Assembly (NCBI RefSeq): GCF_020149765.1
Contig: NZ_CP083809.1
Span: forward strand, 1,116,001 to 1,180,000
DNA from: Pantoea agglomerans
Lineage (GTDB): Bacteria; Pseudomonadota; Gammaproteobacteria; Enterobacterales; Enterobacteriaceae
Direction of reading: 5' to 3'
DNA: 64,000 bases
Made by a program: the position numbers and the translations under genes. The notes beneath the pieces are model-generated. The model had not been told where the DNA came from, searched no databases, and was given only the letters and a program-made list of their open reading frames with translations. Below are positions 1 to 8,633 of this stretch, piece by piece (positions within the stretch are counted from its first letter, which is position 1; each line of letters starts with the position of its first letter).

Positions 1-489
1 CTCAAAACCGTCGGTGGGCGTACTGCTGTGAACATCCATTACCAGGTTCACCAGCAGCGGGGAGATAAAGACGCCCAGCAGGCTCGACGCCGAGGCGCTG
101 CATACCGCCGCCGCAACGTTGCCGCCAGCCATCGAGGTAAAGGCGATAGCGGACTGCACCGTGGCGGGCAAAATGCAGAGATAGAGAAAGCCGGTGTAGA
201 TCTCGGCGCTGACGTTAACCGGATGCCACCAGACGATCAGCAGGCCGAGGATCGGAAAGAGCACAAAGGTGCTGAACATAATCCACAGGTGCAGTCGCCA
301 GTGGCTGCTGCCTGCGATGATCTTTTCCCGCGACAGCTTGGCACCGTGCATAAAAAAGAGCAGGGCGATAGCGGCCGTGGTCAGATAGTCAAAGATATCG
401 ACAAAAATGCCTTTGGCGGGCAGAAAGGTGGCCAGCAGCACCGTGATGATCAGTTTGATCATCATCGGATCGAGTCGCAGAAATCCCAT
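1..489 (-). CDS. yfeH: YfeH-type bile acid:sodium symporter family protein, C-terminus off window
   Basis: The minus-strand frame starts with ATG at 489 and stays open to the window edge, giving the first 163 residues. The product is very hydrophobic, with helices near residues 5-25, 30-45, 65-85 and 95-120, and short polar motifs such as FFMHGAKLS. This matches the N-terminal half of the SbtA-unrelated BASS/YfeH carriers, inner-membrane proteins of about 330 residues whose substrate is unknown in E. coli. It is divergent from a LysR gene 95 bp away, exactly as yfeH and yfeR are arranged in E. coli. The identification rests on family likeness plus synteny; the substrate is not inferable. Confidence 0.85.
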   Translation of the reverse strand, partial: MGFLRLDPMMIKLIITVLLATFLPAKGIFVDIFDYLTTAAIALLFFMHGAKLSREKIIAGSSHWRLHLWIMFSTFVLFPILGLLIVWWHPVNVSAEIYTGFLYLCILPATVQSAIAFTSMAGGNVAAAVCSASASSLLGVFISPLLVNLVMDVHSSTPTDGFE

Positions 490-584
490 TGTTAAAATCC
501 GGTTAAAAGTTACATGCTGTGATTGTGCGCGATGCGGGTTTAGAAATAAAATTGATTTATTGCATCAATCTATGAGCGATTTAG

Positions 585-1505
585 ATGAATTATACCCTGC
601 GCCAGCTGCGCACCTTTGTCGCCGTCGCCCATCACGGCGGATTCAGCCAGGCCGGACAGGCGATCGGCCTCAGCCAGTCGGCCGTCAGCCACAGCATTAA
701 AGAGCTGGAGGCGGTTATCGGCGTGCGGCTGCTCGATCGCACCACGCGCGAAGTGATGCTGACGGAAGCGGGGCGGCAGCTGGCGTCGCGCATGGCGGGT
801 CTGCTGGGGGAGATGGACTCGACGCTGCTCGATATCCGCAGCTACGGCGAACAGCGAAGCGGCACGGTGCGCATCGCCGCCAGTCAGACCATCTCTGCCC
901 ATCTGATGCCGCAATGCCTCGCTGCCAGCCAGAAAAGCTATCCAGATATTCACGTTATTCTGCACGACCGGATGCAGCAGGTGGTTTTGCAGAGCGTACG
1001 CAATGCCGAAGTCGATTTTGGCATTGTTATCGGCCCGCTTAGCGACAGCGATCTCGACTGCCAGCCGATCCTGGAAGAGCCTTTTTTACTGCTGTGCCGC
1101 AGCGACGATCCGCTCGCCGCGGTGGATAAGGCGCAGTGGCGCATGCTGGCGGGACGCGACATGGTGCTGCAGGATTACGCCTCCGGCAGTCGCGTGTTGA
1201 TTGACGCAGCGCTGCGTCAGCAGCAGGTGGAGATTAAGGTGGTGCAGGATATCGGGCATCCGGCAACGCTGTTTCCCATGGTCGATGCGGGCATTGGCAT
1301 CAGTATCTTGCCGGCGCTGGCGCTGCCGCTCCCGGCGGGCAGGGCGCTGACGGTGCGTCGACTCTATCCCGAAATCAACCGCAGCCTGATGCTGGTCAAG
1401 CGCAAAAACCGTTCGCTGACGCCGGCGGCGCAGGCCATCTGGCAGGAAGCGCGTCAGCAGGCGATGCTGCTGACGCAACAACGTGTGAGTAATCCGCCGT
1501 TTTAG
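585..1505 (+). CDS. yfeR: LysR-type transcriptional regulator YfeR
   Basis: The 306-residue product is a full-length LysR regulator. A winged helix-turn-helix fills residues 1-60 ([20 protein letters not shown], then the recognition helix [13 protein letters not shown]). A periplasmic-binding-like effector domain follows from about residue 90. The ATG at 585 is the only start that keeps the whole HTH. The gene is divergent from yfeH, so by LysR habit it probably controls yfeH and itself from the 95 bp spacer. In Salmonella YfeR is reported to respond to osmolarity; no operator was identified here. The 3' end overlaps the convergent FlxA-like gene by 4 bp. Confidence 0.88.
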   Translation: MNYTLRQLRTFVAVAHHGGFSQAGQAIGLSQSAVSHSIKELEAVIGVRLLDRTTREVMLTEAGRQLASRMAGLLGEMDSTLLDIRSYGEQRSGTVRIAASQTISAHLMPQCLAASQKSYPDIHVILHDRMQQVVLQSVRNAEVDFGIVIGPLSDSDLDCQPILEEPFLLLCRSDDPLAAVDKAQWRMLAGRDMVLQDYASGSRVLIDAALRQQQVEIKVVQDIGHPATLFPMVDAGIGISILPALALPLPAGRALTVRRLYPEINRSLMLVKRKNRSLTPAAQAIWQEARQQAMLLTQQRVSNPPF

Positions 1506-1849
1506 ATATAAACGTTTAGCTGATTGGTTGCGGTCGGGCGATTGATGCCGTCGGCGCTCTGGGCGTCGCTCATCTGATTCGCCGGTTCGCTTTTCTGCTG
1601 TGCCTGCTCGTTTTGTTTCTGTTCAAGCTGGGCGATTTGCGCTTCGAGCATTGCGATCTGTGACTGGTACATCTGTTCCATTTCCGACTTCTGCTCGTCG
1701 GTCAGCTCCTGATTATCTGCAAGCTCTTTAACCTGCCTGGTGATGCTCTGGATCTGTTTATTTAGCGCGGAAATCTGCGACGACACGCTGCCGTCGCTCC
1801 CGCCGCTGCTACTAACCGTGCTGGCTAATAAAGCGGATATTGATGACAT
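1502..1849 (-). CDS. FlxA-like coiled-coil protein
   Basis: This encodes 115 residues with a Ser/Gly-rich start, then a long amphipathic stretch rich in Gln, Glu and Lys (about residues 25-85) that reads as a coiled coil with alternating [12 protein letters not shown] and [11 protein letters not shown] heptads. This layout is typical of the FlxA-like family, small proteins of unclear function, some under flagellar sigma-28 control. A good ribosome site (AAGGAG) lies 8 nt before the ATG. The gene stands alone, convergent with yfeR and overlapping its last codons. No signal peptide or catalytic motif is visible, and the function is not assigned. Confidence 0.7.
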   Translation of the reverse strand: MSSISALLASTVSSSGGSDGSVSSQISALNKQIQSITRQVKELADNQELTDEQKSEMEQMYQSQIAMLEAQIAQLEQKQNEQAQQKSEPANQMSDAQSADGINRPTATNQLNVYI

Positions 1850-1990
1850 CGGTTTTCTCCTTTTAAGTAGACAAAAACGTTATCGGTTGGGGAGAAAAAG
1901 CCTTGAGGCAGGAAAGCGTTAAGGTTTGTAAAAGACAGGGAAAACTACCCCTGATTTTTCTCAAACGCCTCACGATGCCAGATAAAGGCG

Positions 1991-2452
1991 CTGAATCGCT
2001 CCGGCGATTCAATCGAACCTGCGCAGTTTCTCATCCTGCACGCTAACCCTCGGCGCACAAAAACGAAAAAAGCGCCCATAAGGCGCTTTTCTCTGAATTG
2101 GTGGGTCGTGCAGGATACGCCTCGGCCCATCCAGGGCCTCGCCCTGCGGGTGATGCTGCGCATCAGCTTGAATCGCTCCGGCGATTCAGTCGAACCTGCG
2201 CAGGTTCTCATCCTGCACGTTAACACTCGGCGCACAAAAACGAAAAAAGCGCCCATAAGGCGCTTTTCTCTGAATTGGTGGGTCGTGCAGGATACGCCTC
2301 GGCCCATCCAGGGCCTCGCCCTGCGGGTGATGCTGCGCATCAGCCTGAATCGCTCCAGCGATTCAGTCGAACCTGCGCAGGTTCTCATCCTGCACGCTAA
2401 GCCGCGACGCACAGAAACGAAAAAAGCGCCATAAGGCGCTTTTCTCTGAATT
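1991..2452. repeat. 177-bp tandem repeat derived from the tRNA-Lys 3' end and terminator (one partial and two full copies)
   Basis: The GCGCC..GGCGC hairpin recurs at 2072, 2249 and 2426, a spacing of exactly 177 bp. Each unit, read on the minus strand, contains the last 17-20 nt of tRNA-Lys plus CCA, then a hairpin with a T run, then about 115 bp of spacer that itself includes a decayed tRNA-like arm (around 2005-2035, 2182-2212 and 2358-2388). Only the copy at 2452-2527 is a complete tRNA. The sequence fits unequal recombination at the end of the tRNA operon. Long open frames across the units are artefacts of the repeat. Confidence 0.85.
2415..2440 (-). terminator. Rho-independent terminator of the Val-Val-Val-Lys tRNA operon
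   Basis: On the minus strand, 12 nt after the CCA end of tRNA-Lys, GCGCC-TTAT-GGCGC is followed by a T-rich tract. Two further copies with a 5 nt loop lie downstream at 2238-2263 and 2061-2086 within the tandem repeat. Confidence 0.8.
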
Positions 2453-2527
2453 GGTGGGTCGTGCAGGATTCGAACCTGCGACCAATTGATTAAAAGTCAA
2501 CTGCTCTACCAACTGAGCTAACGACCC
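2452..2527 (-). tRNA. tRNA-Lys(TTT)
   Basis: A 76-nt cloverleaf with encoded CCA: acceptor GGGTCGT pairs with ACGACCC, and the anticodon loop has TTT within GACTTTTAATC. It is the last gene of a four-tRNA operon, the same Val-Val-Val-Lys order as the E. coli valU operon. Confidence 0.97.
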
Positions 2528-2531
2528 GAAG

Positions 2532-2607
2532 TGGTGGGTGATGACGGGCTCGAACCGCCGACCCCCTCCTTGTAAGGGAGATGCTCTACCAACTGAGCTA
2601 ATCACCC
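2532..2607 (-). tRNA. tRNA-Val(TAC), third copy in operon
   Basis: A 76-nt cloverleaf with encoded CCA: acceptor GGGTGAT pairs with ATCACCC, and the anticodon is TAC in CCTTACAAGG. Its body is identical to the two Val genes upstream. Only 4 nt separate it from tRNA-Lys. Confidence 0.97.
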
Positions 2608-2648
2608 ACTTCGGTACTGCTTAACAAGAGCGTCATCTGACTGAGATA

Positions 2649-2724
2649 TGGTGGGTGATGACGGGCTCGAACCGCCGACCCCCTCCTTGTAAGGGAGATG
2701 CTCTACCAACTGAGCTAATCACCC
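2649..2724 (-). tRNA. tRNA-Val(TAC), second copy in operon
   Basis: A 76-nt cloverleaf with anticodon TAC, identical to its neighbours. The 41 nt spacer to the next tRNA is presumably removed by RNase processing. Confidence 0.97.
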
Positions 2725-2762
2725 ATATCTTATCTCTTGTTCACTGCGGGCCACCTTTAGAG

Positions 2763-2838
2763 TGGTGGGTGATGACGGGCTCGAACCGCCGACCCCCTCC
2801 TTGTAAGGGAGATGCTCTACCAACTGAGCTAATCACCC
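2763..2838 (-). tRNA. tRNA-Val(TAC), first copy in operon
   Basis: A 76-nt cloverleaf with anticodon TAC, the promoter-proximal gene of the tRNA operon. It begins about 18 nt downstream of the predicted -10 box. Confidence 0.97.
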
Positions 2839-2855
2839 CCGCTGTGTGGAGTCGC

Positions 2856-2883
2856 ATTATAGGGATCCTTCGAAGTGAGTCAA
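2856..2883 (-). promoter_or_regulatory. Sigma-70 promoter of the tRNA operon
   Basis: On the minus strand a TTGACT -35 (2883-2878), a 16 nt spacer and a perfect TATAAT -10 (2861-2856) are followed by a GC-rich discriminator (GCGACTCC). This is the hallmark of stringently controlled stable-RNA promoters. Confidence 0.88.
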
Positions 2884-3110
2884 CGCTTTTTAAAACTAAA
2901 ATGCGCGTTCGCTTTAAAATTAGACATCACGCGCTGCTTTTAGCCAATATGCTGGTTTTATTAGCAGAAACCCGGGGCATTCCCCCTTTGCGCTGGCGCA
3001 CAGTCATTGAGGATTCAACGCCAGGTGCTAGAATGTGCGCACCGTTTTTTCGCGTCTAACCCATTTTTTGTCATCCAGACAAAGAACCTGCGCATCTAAG
3101 GCACTGCTGA

Positions 3111-4526
3111 ATGAAAATCAAAACTCGCTTCGCGCCCAGCCCAACCGGCTACCTGCATGTCGGCGGCGCACGTACCGCGCTCTACTCCTGGCTCTTCGCT
3201 CGCCATCACCAGGGCGAATTCGTCCTGCGTATCGAAGACACCGATCTCGAGCGTTCAACGCCGGAAGCCATCGAAGCTATTATGGACGGCATGAACTGGC
3301 TGAACCTGGACTGGGACGAAGGCCCGTACTATCAGACCAAACGCTTCGACCGCTATAACGCGGTTATCGACGAGATGCTGGAAGCGGGCTCCGCCTATAA
3401 ATGCTACTGCTCTAAAGAGCGCCTGGAACAGCTGCGCGAAACCCAGATGGCGAACGGCGAAAAGCCGCGCTATGACGGCCACTGCCGCGACAGCCATGAG
3501 CATCACGCGGCGGATGAGCCTTGCGTGGTGCGCTTCCGCAACCCGCAGGAAGGCTCGGTCATTTTTGACGACCAGATCCGCGGCCCGATTGAGTTCAGCA
3601 ACCAGGAGCTGGATGACCTGATTATTCGCCGCACCGACGGTTCGCCAACCTATAACTTCTGCGTCGTTGTCGACGACTGGGATATGGGTATCACCCATGT
3701 GATTCGCGGCGAAGACCATATCAACAATACGCCGCGCCAGATCAACATCCTGGAGGCGATCGGCGCACAGGTGCCGGTCTACGCGCACGTCTCCATGATC
3801 CTGGGCGACGACGGCAAAAAGCTCTCCAAACGTCACGGCGCTGTTGGCGTCATGCAGTACCGCGACGACGGCTATCTGCCGGAAGCGCTGCTCAACTATC
3901 TGGTGCGTCTGGGCTGGTCCCACGGCGATCAGGAGATCTTCTCTGTGCCAGAGATGAAAGAGCTGTTTACGCTTGATGCCGTGAGCAAATCCGCCAGCGC
4001 CTTCAACACCGAAAAGCTGCAGTGGCTCAACCACCACTATATCAACAGCATGCCGCCAGAATATGTGGCAACGCATCTGCAGTGGCACATTGAACAGCAG
4101 AACATCGACACCCGCACCGGCCCGGAACTGGCGAAGCTGGTGACGCTGCTGGGCGAGCGCTGCAAGACGCTGAAAGAGATGGCGGCTTCCTGCCGCTACT
4201 TCTATGAGGAATTTGACGCGTTCGATGCCGACGCGGCGAAAAAACATCTGCGCCCGGTGGCTCGCCAGCCGCTGGAAGTGGTGCGTGACAAACTGGCCAG
4301 CCTTACTGACTGGACGGCGGAAAACGTGCACCAGGCGATTCAGAGCACGGCAGACGAGCTGGAAGTGGGGATGGGCAAGGTCGGTATGCCGCTGCGCGTC
4401 GCCGTGACCGGCGCCGGCCAGTCGCCGGGCCTGGACGTTACCGTCGAAGCCATCGGACAGCGCCGTAGCGTAGCGCGTATTGAAAAGGCGCTGGCTTACA
4501 TCGCTGAGCGCGAAGCGCAGGCCTGA
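3111..4526 (+). CDS. gltX: Glutamyl-tRNA synthetase
   Basis: This 471-residue class I synthetase charges tRNA-Glu with glutamate in the cytoplasm. The HIGH-type signature appears as [11 protein letters not shown] at residues 10-20, and the KMSKS-type loop as [10 protein letters not shown] near residues 235-244. The usual zinc-site cysteines are visible around residues 98-127 (CYCSKE and HCRD). The length equals that of the E. coli enzyme. The ATG start is preceded by a 50 nt leader downstream of the divergent tRNA promoter. Its last 80 bp and terminator are duplicated downstream (see the repeat at 4446). Confidence 0.98.
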   Translation: MKIKTRFAPSPTGYLHVGGARTALYSWLFARHHQGEFVLRIEDTDLERSTPEAIEAIMDGMNWLNLDWDEGPYYQTKRFDRYNAVIDEMLEAGSAYKCYCSKERLEQLRETQMANGEKPRYDGHCRDSHEHHAADEPCVVRFRNPQEGSVIFDDQIRGPIEFSNQELDDLIIRRTDGSPTYNFCVVVDDWDMGITHVIRGEDHINNTPRQINILEAIGAQVPVYAHVSMILGDDGKKLSKRHGAVGVMQYRDDGYLPEALLNYLVRLGWSHGDQEIFSVPEMKELFTLDAVSKSASAFNTEKLQWLNHHYINSMPPEYVATHLQWHIEQQNIDTRTGPELAKLVTLLGERCKTLKEMAASCRYFYEEFDAFDADAAKKHLRPVARQPLEVVRDKLASLTDWTAENVHQAIQSTADELEVGMGKVGMPLRVAVTGAGQSPGLDVTVEAIGQRRSVARIEKALAYIAEREAQA

Positions 4527-4534
4527 TAAACGAA

Positions 4535-4565
4535 AACCGGAAGCGCAAGGCTTCCGGTTTTTTTT
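4535..4565 (+). terminator. gltX terminator
   Basis: The hairpin AACCGGAAGC-GCAA-GCTTCCGGTT is followed by eight T residues, 8 nt after the gltX stop codon. It can also serve the convergent yfeC-like gene. Confidence 0.9.
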
Positions 4566-4917
4566 ATTCTTCGCTGATTCCCAACCGCTGCAGCACACCT
4601 TTTATCCCTTCACGCAAAATCATTGCGGCAAGTTGATCCTGCTCATTCTGCGTCATTTGCTGTACAGAACTTAATAGTAACGCCGGTAAGGCGTTCTGTT
4701 GTGCAGTGTAGGAAGCGTTCGGCTCGTTCAGGTTACGTAGGGAGTGGATAAAGCTTTTCACGCGTTCATCAATAAGAACCACGCGCGCCTTACCTCCCTG
4801 TACGCCGGGCTTCGGCATGGTGGTCCAGTTTTCGCGCTTGATCCATTTATTCACCGTTTGCCGGCTGTAACCTGTTTCTTTCGCGAGTTCTTCCGGGGTT
4901 AACCATTCCTTTTTCAC
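4564..4917 (-). CDS. yfeC: YfeC-like putative DNA-binding regulator, copy 1
   Basis: The 117-residue product has an N-terminal helix-turn-helix of the MerR/excisionase kind (LTPEELAKETGYSRQTVNKW, residues 6-25), a basic linker, and a helical C-terminal half containing a QQMTQNEQDQLAAMILREGI segment. It is the family of the E. coli neighbours of gltX, yfeC and yfeD, which are uncharacterised regulators. The start is GTG at 4917 (GTG AAA AAG). It is convergent with gltX and shares its terminator. It differs from the second copy at about 9 residues, clustered in the middle, so the duplication is not brand new. Confidence 0.8.
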   Translation of the reverse strand: MKKEWLTPEELAKETGYSRQTVNKWIKRENWTTMPKPGVQGGKARVVLIDERVKSFIHSLRNLNEPNASYTAQQNALPALLLSSVQQMTQNEQDQLAAMILREGIKGVLQRLGISEE

Positions 4918-4992
4918 GATGCTGTCCCTGTTTAATACATTAGTTCCACATATTACAGCAAATCGTTAAGCGTAAAAGTTACAGGAACTGTG

Positions 4993-5073
4993 GAAGCCAT
5001 TGGACAGCGCCGTAGCGTAGCGCGTAGTGAAAAGGCGCTGGCTGAGATCGCTGAGCGCGACGCGCAGGCCTGA
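4993..5073 (+). pseudogene. Orphan 3' fragment of gltX left by the tandem duplication
   Basis: It encodes about the last 26 codons of gltX with a few changes (a GEIAERDAQA-like end rather than [10 protein letters not shown]) and the same TGA stop. There is no start codon and no ribosome site. It lies downstream of the divergent start region of yfeC-like copy 1 and cannot be expressed as a synthetase. Confidence 0.85.
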
Positions 5074-5080
5074 TAAACGA

Positions 5081-5110
5081 AAACCGGAAGCGCGAGGCTT
5101 CCGGTTTTTT
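5081..5110 (+). terminator. Duplicated copy of the gltX terminator
   Basis: AACCGGAAGC-GCGA-GCTTCCGGTT with a T run, following the orphan gltX fragment. In the opposite orientation it may end yfeC-like copy 2. Confidence 0.75.
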
Positions 5111-5463
5111 TATTCTTCGCTGATTCCCAGCCGCTGCAGCACGCCTTTAATCCCTTCGCGTAAAATCATCGCGGCAAGTTGATCCTGCTCATTCTGCGTC
5201 ATTTGTTGTACAGAACTTAATAGTAACGCAGGTAAGGAATTTTGTTGTGCGGTGTAGGAAGCGTTCGGCTCGCTCAGGTTACGCATGGACTGGATAAAGC
5301 TTTTCACACGTTCGTCGATATGGATCAGTCGCGCCTTACCTCCCTGTACGCCGGGCTTCGGCGTGGTGGTCCAGTTTTCGCGCTTGATCCATTTATTAAC
5401 TGTTTGCCGACTGTAGCCTGTTTCTTTCGCGAGTTCTTCTGGGGTTAACCATTCCTTTTTCAC
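5110..5463 (-). CDS. yfeC: YfeC-like putative DNA-binding regulator, copy 2
   Basis: This 117-residue paralogue of the gene at 4564-4917 has the same helix-turn-helix at residues 6-25 and the same C-terminal 40 residues. Differences are concentrated at residues 33-60 (for example TTTPK for TTMPK, ARLIHIDER for ARVVLIDER and QSMRNLSE for HSLRNLNE), the region next to the HTH. The start is GTG at 5463 with no strong ribosome site. E. coli also has two related genes here (yfeC, yfeD), but those are far more diverged, so this pair is probably a separate, more recent duplication. Confidence 0.78.
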   Translation of the reverse strand: MKKEWLTPEELAKETGYSRQTVNKWIKRENWTTTPKPGVQGGKARLIHIDERVKSFIQSMRNLSEPNASYTAQQNSLPALLLSSVQQMTQNEQDQLAAMILREGIKGVLQRLGISEE

Positions 5464-5574
5464 GATGCTGTCCCTGTTAAATACATTAGTTCCACATATT
5501 ACAGCAAATCGTTACGCGTGAAAGTAACAGGAAGGCAAATTGCCTTTTGCCTCACGACAAAAGGCAATAAAAAA

Positions 5575-6363
5575 TTACTGCGCAGTGCCTACCGCTTCGG
5601 CGGAAGGACGGAAAGCGAGGAAGTAGGCAAGGCCGACGAATACTGCGCCGCCGACGCCGTTGCCCAGGAAGACAGCGACGAAGTTCGGCAGATACTCCGC
5701 CCAGCTCAGCTGACCGGCAAAAATAGCCGCAGGTACGATAAACATGTTGGCAACAACGTGCTGGAAGCCGATGGCGACGAAGGCCATGACCGGGAACCAC
5801 ATGCCGAAGATTTTCCCTACCACATCTTTACTGGCGAAAGCGAGCCACACCGCCAGGCAGACCAGCCAGTTGCAGCCGATGCCGGAGATAAAGGCGTGCA
5901 GGAAGTCCGCATGCACTTTCGCGCTGGCGATAGCCACGGTTTTCTTCAGGTAGTCGCCTTCGGTCATGCCGAGCATATGGCCGAAAAACCAGGCGATGGC
6001 CAGGCTGCCGATAAAGTTGGCGATGGTGACCCAGAACCAGTTGCGCAGCACGGCGAAACCGCTGATACGGCGTGCAAACCAGGCGACCGGCATCGTCATC
6101 ATATTGCCGGTCAGCAGTTCGCCGCCCGCCAGTACGGTCAGGATCAAGCCCACCGGGAAAACGGCAGCGCCCAGCAGACCGCCGAACGAGCCCCAGTCGG
6201 CCGGCAGCGAGTTAATCACGTGCAGGTCAAGCAGGAAGCCGGTAGCGATAAAGGCGCCAGCCATAAAACCCAGAATTAATAACGTCGGAATGGAGGCGCG
6301 GCTTTTAGTGACGCCAGCCTGAATCGCCAGTTGAGCGATCTCTTTAGGTGAATGCAGCGACAT
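5575..6363 (-). CDS. Formate/nitrite transporter (FocA/NirC family)
   Basis: The ATG at 6363 gives 262 residues, the usual family length. The longer open frame upstream adds 38 polar residues without homology, and AGAG lies 6 nt before the chosen ATG. Six transmembrane helices are visible, with the pore motifs GGELLTGN after helix 2 and GFQHVVANM with the conserved His near residue 207. FNT proteins form pentameric channels that move formate, nitrite or hydrosulfide across the inner membrane. No formate lyase or nitrite reductase gene is adjacent, so the anion cannot be chosen from context. Confidence 0.9.
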   Translation of the reverse strand: MSLHSPKEIAQLAIQAGVTKSRASIPTLLILGFMAGAFIATGFLLDLHVINSLPADWGSFGGLLGAAVFPVGLILTVLAGGELLTGNMMTMPVAWFARRISGFAVLRNWFWVTIANFIGSLAIAWFFGHMLGMTEGDYLKKTVAIASAKVHADFLHAFISGIGCNWLVCLAVWLAFASKDVVGKIFGMWFPVMAFVAIGFQHVVANMFIVPAAIFAGQLSWAEYLPNFVAVFLGNGVGGAVFVGLAYFLAFRPSAEAVGTAQ

Positions 6364-6650
6364 AGTATCTCTAATAGTATTGATAGCTGTGACAGGGATG
6401 GTGTTGTTATAAGGCGTGGGCAGCGATGTCCACTTGATTAGCGGGCTAAGTTTTACATGGCTTTTAACGGAAAACAAGAAAAATCCTAAAGGGTGTTTAA
6501 CCGTAATTTAACCTGTCGCAGCGGAGAAAAAAGGCGACGCCGCGGTATCGGCTGAGCGCTTCTTTCACGCTGAATAAACGCCGCTGAAAACAACGCGATC
6601 CGGTATTTGCCGCCTTTTTCAGCGATCAAACGCAGTTTTTGATTTTGCCG
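6364..6650. other. Intergenic leader region without a gene
   Basis: It separates the FNT gene start from the tRNA-Ala promoter. The part nearest the FNT gene is AT-rich and would hold its promoter. No convincing open frame, RNA gene or operator was seen. Confidence 0.5.
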
Positions 6651-6679
6651 TTGACACCCCGAGGGCGGTTTCATATTAT
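6651..6679 (+). promoter_or_regulatory. Sigma-70 promoter of the tRNA-Ala pair
   Basis: A perfect TTGACA (6651-6656), 17 nt spacer and TATTAT (6674-6679), followed by a GC-rich discriminator 38 nt before the first tRNA-Ala. This is a typical stable-RNA promoter. Confidence 0.88.
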
Positions 6680-6716
6680 GCCGTCCGTCGAGAACATCCG
6701 ACGGTTTTTTCGGTTC

Positions 6717-6792
6717 GGGGCTATAGCTCAGCTGGGAGAGCGCCTGCATGGCATGCAGGAGGTCAGCGGTTCGATCCCGCTTAGCTCCACCA
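6717..6792 (+). tRNA. tRNA-Ala(GGC), copy 1
   Basis: A 76-nt cloverleaf with CCA: acceptor GGGGCTA with TAGCTCC, and anticodon GGC in the loop ATGGCAT. It corresponds to one of the E. coli alaW/alaX pair near gltX. Confidence 0.97.
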
Positions 6793-6837
6793 AATCGAAT
6801 CCCAACGATTTGGCACTGAAAAAACGATTCCAGATGT

Positions 6838-6913
<76 letters not shown>

Positions 6914-7019
6914 TTATCTCACGCCTGATCCCTCAGGCAGCGTCTCAAATAATCCCAAAAAATCAACGAAAGCCTTGCCGCGCGCAAAAAAAGAGCGACA
7001 TTGCTGCCGCCCTGTTTGC

Positions 7020-8633
7020 CTACGCCGTTACGCTTTGCTTCTCCGGCTGCAGCACGAGAAAGCCGTGCGTGCCGTCGCGATCCAGCTGCGCCACCAGCCC
7101 ATACTCCCAGTCGAGATAGGCCTGCATCACCGCCGGTTCGATATCGGTACCTTCATACGGGCGACGATAGCGATCGATGGCGGGGGAGAGCAGCGTCTGT
7201 TCGCCAGCTTCCGTCGGCAGCCCGGCGTTGCGCCAGGCGGCATTGCCGCCCTGCAGCAGCCAGACCGGCTTGCCGGTTAGCGCTGCTACCTGCTGCACCG
7301 CATAGCCCGCCAGCAGACTACTGCCACAGGTCAGCACATAGCGTTCGGCCTCGGGCAGTAACGCGCTGCCCTGCTGCTGCAGCGTTGAGCGCAGCAGCCA
7401 GGCGGCCCCAGGAATATGGCTTTTTATATAGTTGGCGCGCGTGGTGAAATCCAGCACCTGGGTATCGCCCTGCTGTAGCCAGTCGTTCAGCTGCTGGGGA
7501 GAGATCGCTTCGGCCGCAGGCGCTGCGGGCAGCTGCGGTGACCAGCCGCCCGTGGCGCTGAAGTCCTGGGGTTGCAGCCCCTCCAGCACGGCGGCTTCCC
7601 AGCCCATCTGCGCCAGCCAGGAGGCCGTCATGCTGGCGCGCACGCCGTCGTTGTCAATCAGCACGATTCGCGCGCCGCGCACGCTGGCGTAGTGATCGGT
7701 TTCCTGCACCAGCTGGCCGCCCGGCACGTGACGGCTGCCTGGCAGATGCCCGGCGGCGTACTCGTCGGCGTCGCGCGTGTCGAACAGATAAGTTGTGCGT
7801 GGCGCCTGCTGCCAGCGGGCCAGCGTTGCCTTATCGATGCGCGCCACGCCAGCGCGATCCGCCACCTGCCGCGCTGCCGCTGCCGCATGACGACGGGCGG
7901 TTTCGCTGGTCTCGCCGTAGCGGCGCGCCTGATGCTGCTCCAGAGCGAATCCCGCCAGCGTCCAGCCGATGGTGCCGTTGCGCAGCGCATAAACCGGATT
8001 ACGGATGCCGGCGTTAACCAGCGACTGGGTGCCGATAATGCTGCGCGTGCGGCCCGCGCAGTTGACGATCACCGTGGTATCGGGGGAGGGGGCGAGATCG
8101 CGCACGCGCAGCACCAGTTCCCCGCCCGGCACGCTGATGCCGCCGGGAATCGACATGGTGTGGTATTCATCAAAGCGGCGCGCGTCGAGCACCACCACGT
8201 CAGCCTGGTCGCGCAGCAGCGCGTTGACCTCTTCAGCCGCCAGCGATGGCGTATGGTTGTGGTGTTCCACCAGCTCGCCAAACGCTTTGCTCGGCGAATT
8301 CACATCGATAAACAGCTCGCCGCCCGCCGCCTTCCAGCCGGCAAGGTCATCTTTAAGCAGGCTGATAGCGGTGTAACCCCAGGCCGCCACGCGCTCCGCC
8401 GCCGCCTGCGCCAACCCTTCGCCGTTGTCGTAAAGTGTAATCGCCGTATCGCGGCGAGGAAGGCGATCCAGCCACTCCAGCTCCAGCTTCGAGAGCGGAA
8501 TGTTCACCGCGAACAGCGGATGCCCCTGCGCATAGCGCGCCTCGTCGCGCACGTCGACCAGCGCCACTTCCTGCTGCTGGCGCAGCGCCTGCTGAATCTC
8601 TGCGGCGTCGCGCAGAGGAAAAGTTTTAGCCAT
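7020..8633 (-). CDS. Protein with four rhodanese domains (sulfurtransferase)
   Basis: The ATG at 8633 overlaps the end of the upstream dioxygenase gene by 8 bp and gives about 537 residues. Four rhodanese-like repeats are visible, at roughly residues 10-100, 130-240, 265-370 and 385-490, each with the D-x-R/T-x-x-x-x-Y/F signature (LVDVRDEARY, LDARRFDEYH, LFDTRDADEY, LDFTTRANY). Only repeats 2 (CAGRTRS) and 4 (CGSSLLAG) keep an active-site Cys; repeats 1 and 3 have Asn/Asp in that loop. It likely handles sulfane sulfur released by the other enzymes of this operon. It is the last gene of the operon. Confidence 0.85.
   Translation of the reverse strand: MAKTFPLRDAAEIQQALRQQQEVALVDVRDEARYAQGHPLFAVNIPLSKLELEWLDRLPRRDTAITLYDNGEGLAQAAAERVAAWGYTAISLLKDDLAGWKAAGGELFIDVNSPSKAFGELVEHHNHTPSLAAEEVNALLRDQADVVVLDARRFDEYHTMSIPGGISVPGGELVLRVRDLAPSPDTTVIVNCAGRTRSIIGTQSLVNAGIRNPVYALRNGTIGWTLAGFALEQHQARRYGETSETARRHAAAAARQVADRAGVARIDKATLARWQQAPRTTYLFDTRDADEYAAGHLPGSRHVPGGQLVQETDHYASVRGARIVLIDNDGVRASMTASWLAQMGWEAAVLEGLQPQDFSATGGWSPQLPAAPAAEAISPQQLNDWLQQGDTQVLDFTTRANYIKSHIPGAAWLLRSTLQQQGSALLPEAERYVLTCGSSLLAGYAVQQVAALTGKPVWLLQGGNAAWRNAGLPTEAGEQTLLSPAIDRYRRPYEGTDIEPAVMQAYLDWEYGLVAQLDRDGTHGFLVLQPEKQSVTA

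Larger units (their letters stand above)
4446..5533. repeat. Tandem duplication (about 546 bp) of the gltX 3' end plus yfeC-like gene
   Basis: The end of gltX from about 4446, its terminator, the yfeC-like gene and its upstream region recur from about 4993 with a shift of 546-547 bp. The upstream sequences CAGCAAATCGTTA at about 4960 and 5506 also match. The right copy of each element carries scattered substitutions, so both copies have diverged. Confidence 0.9.

Noticed and set aside
1945..2412. 155-codon minus-strand frame with repeated peptide
   Set aside because: It is the 177-bp tandem repeat read in frame (177 is divisible by 3). The peptide repeats are a product of the DNA repeat, not a gene.
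3255..4598. 447-codon minus-strand frame across gltX
   Set aside because: It lies fully antisense to a confidently identified gltX; its length reflects GC-rich third-position bias, and it has no family features.
4446..5533. Possible insertion sequence
   Set aside because: The duplicated unit has no transposase or terminal inverted repeats and consists only of neighbouring chromosomal genes.
5518..6279. 253-codon plus-strand frame over the FNT gene
   Set aside because: Antisense to a clear six-helix transporter; no membrane or other domain pattern.
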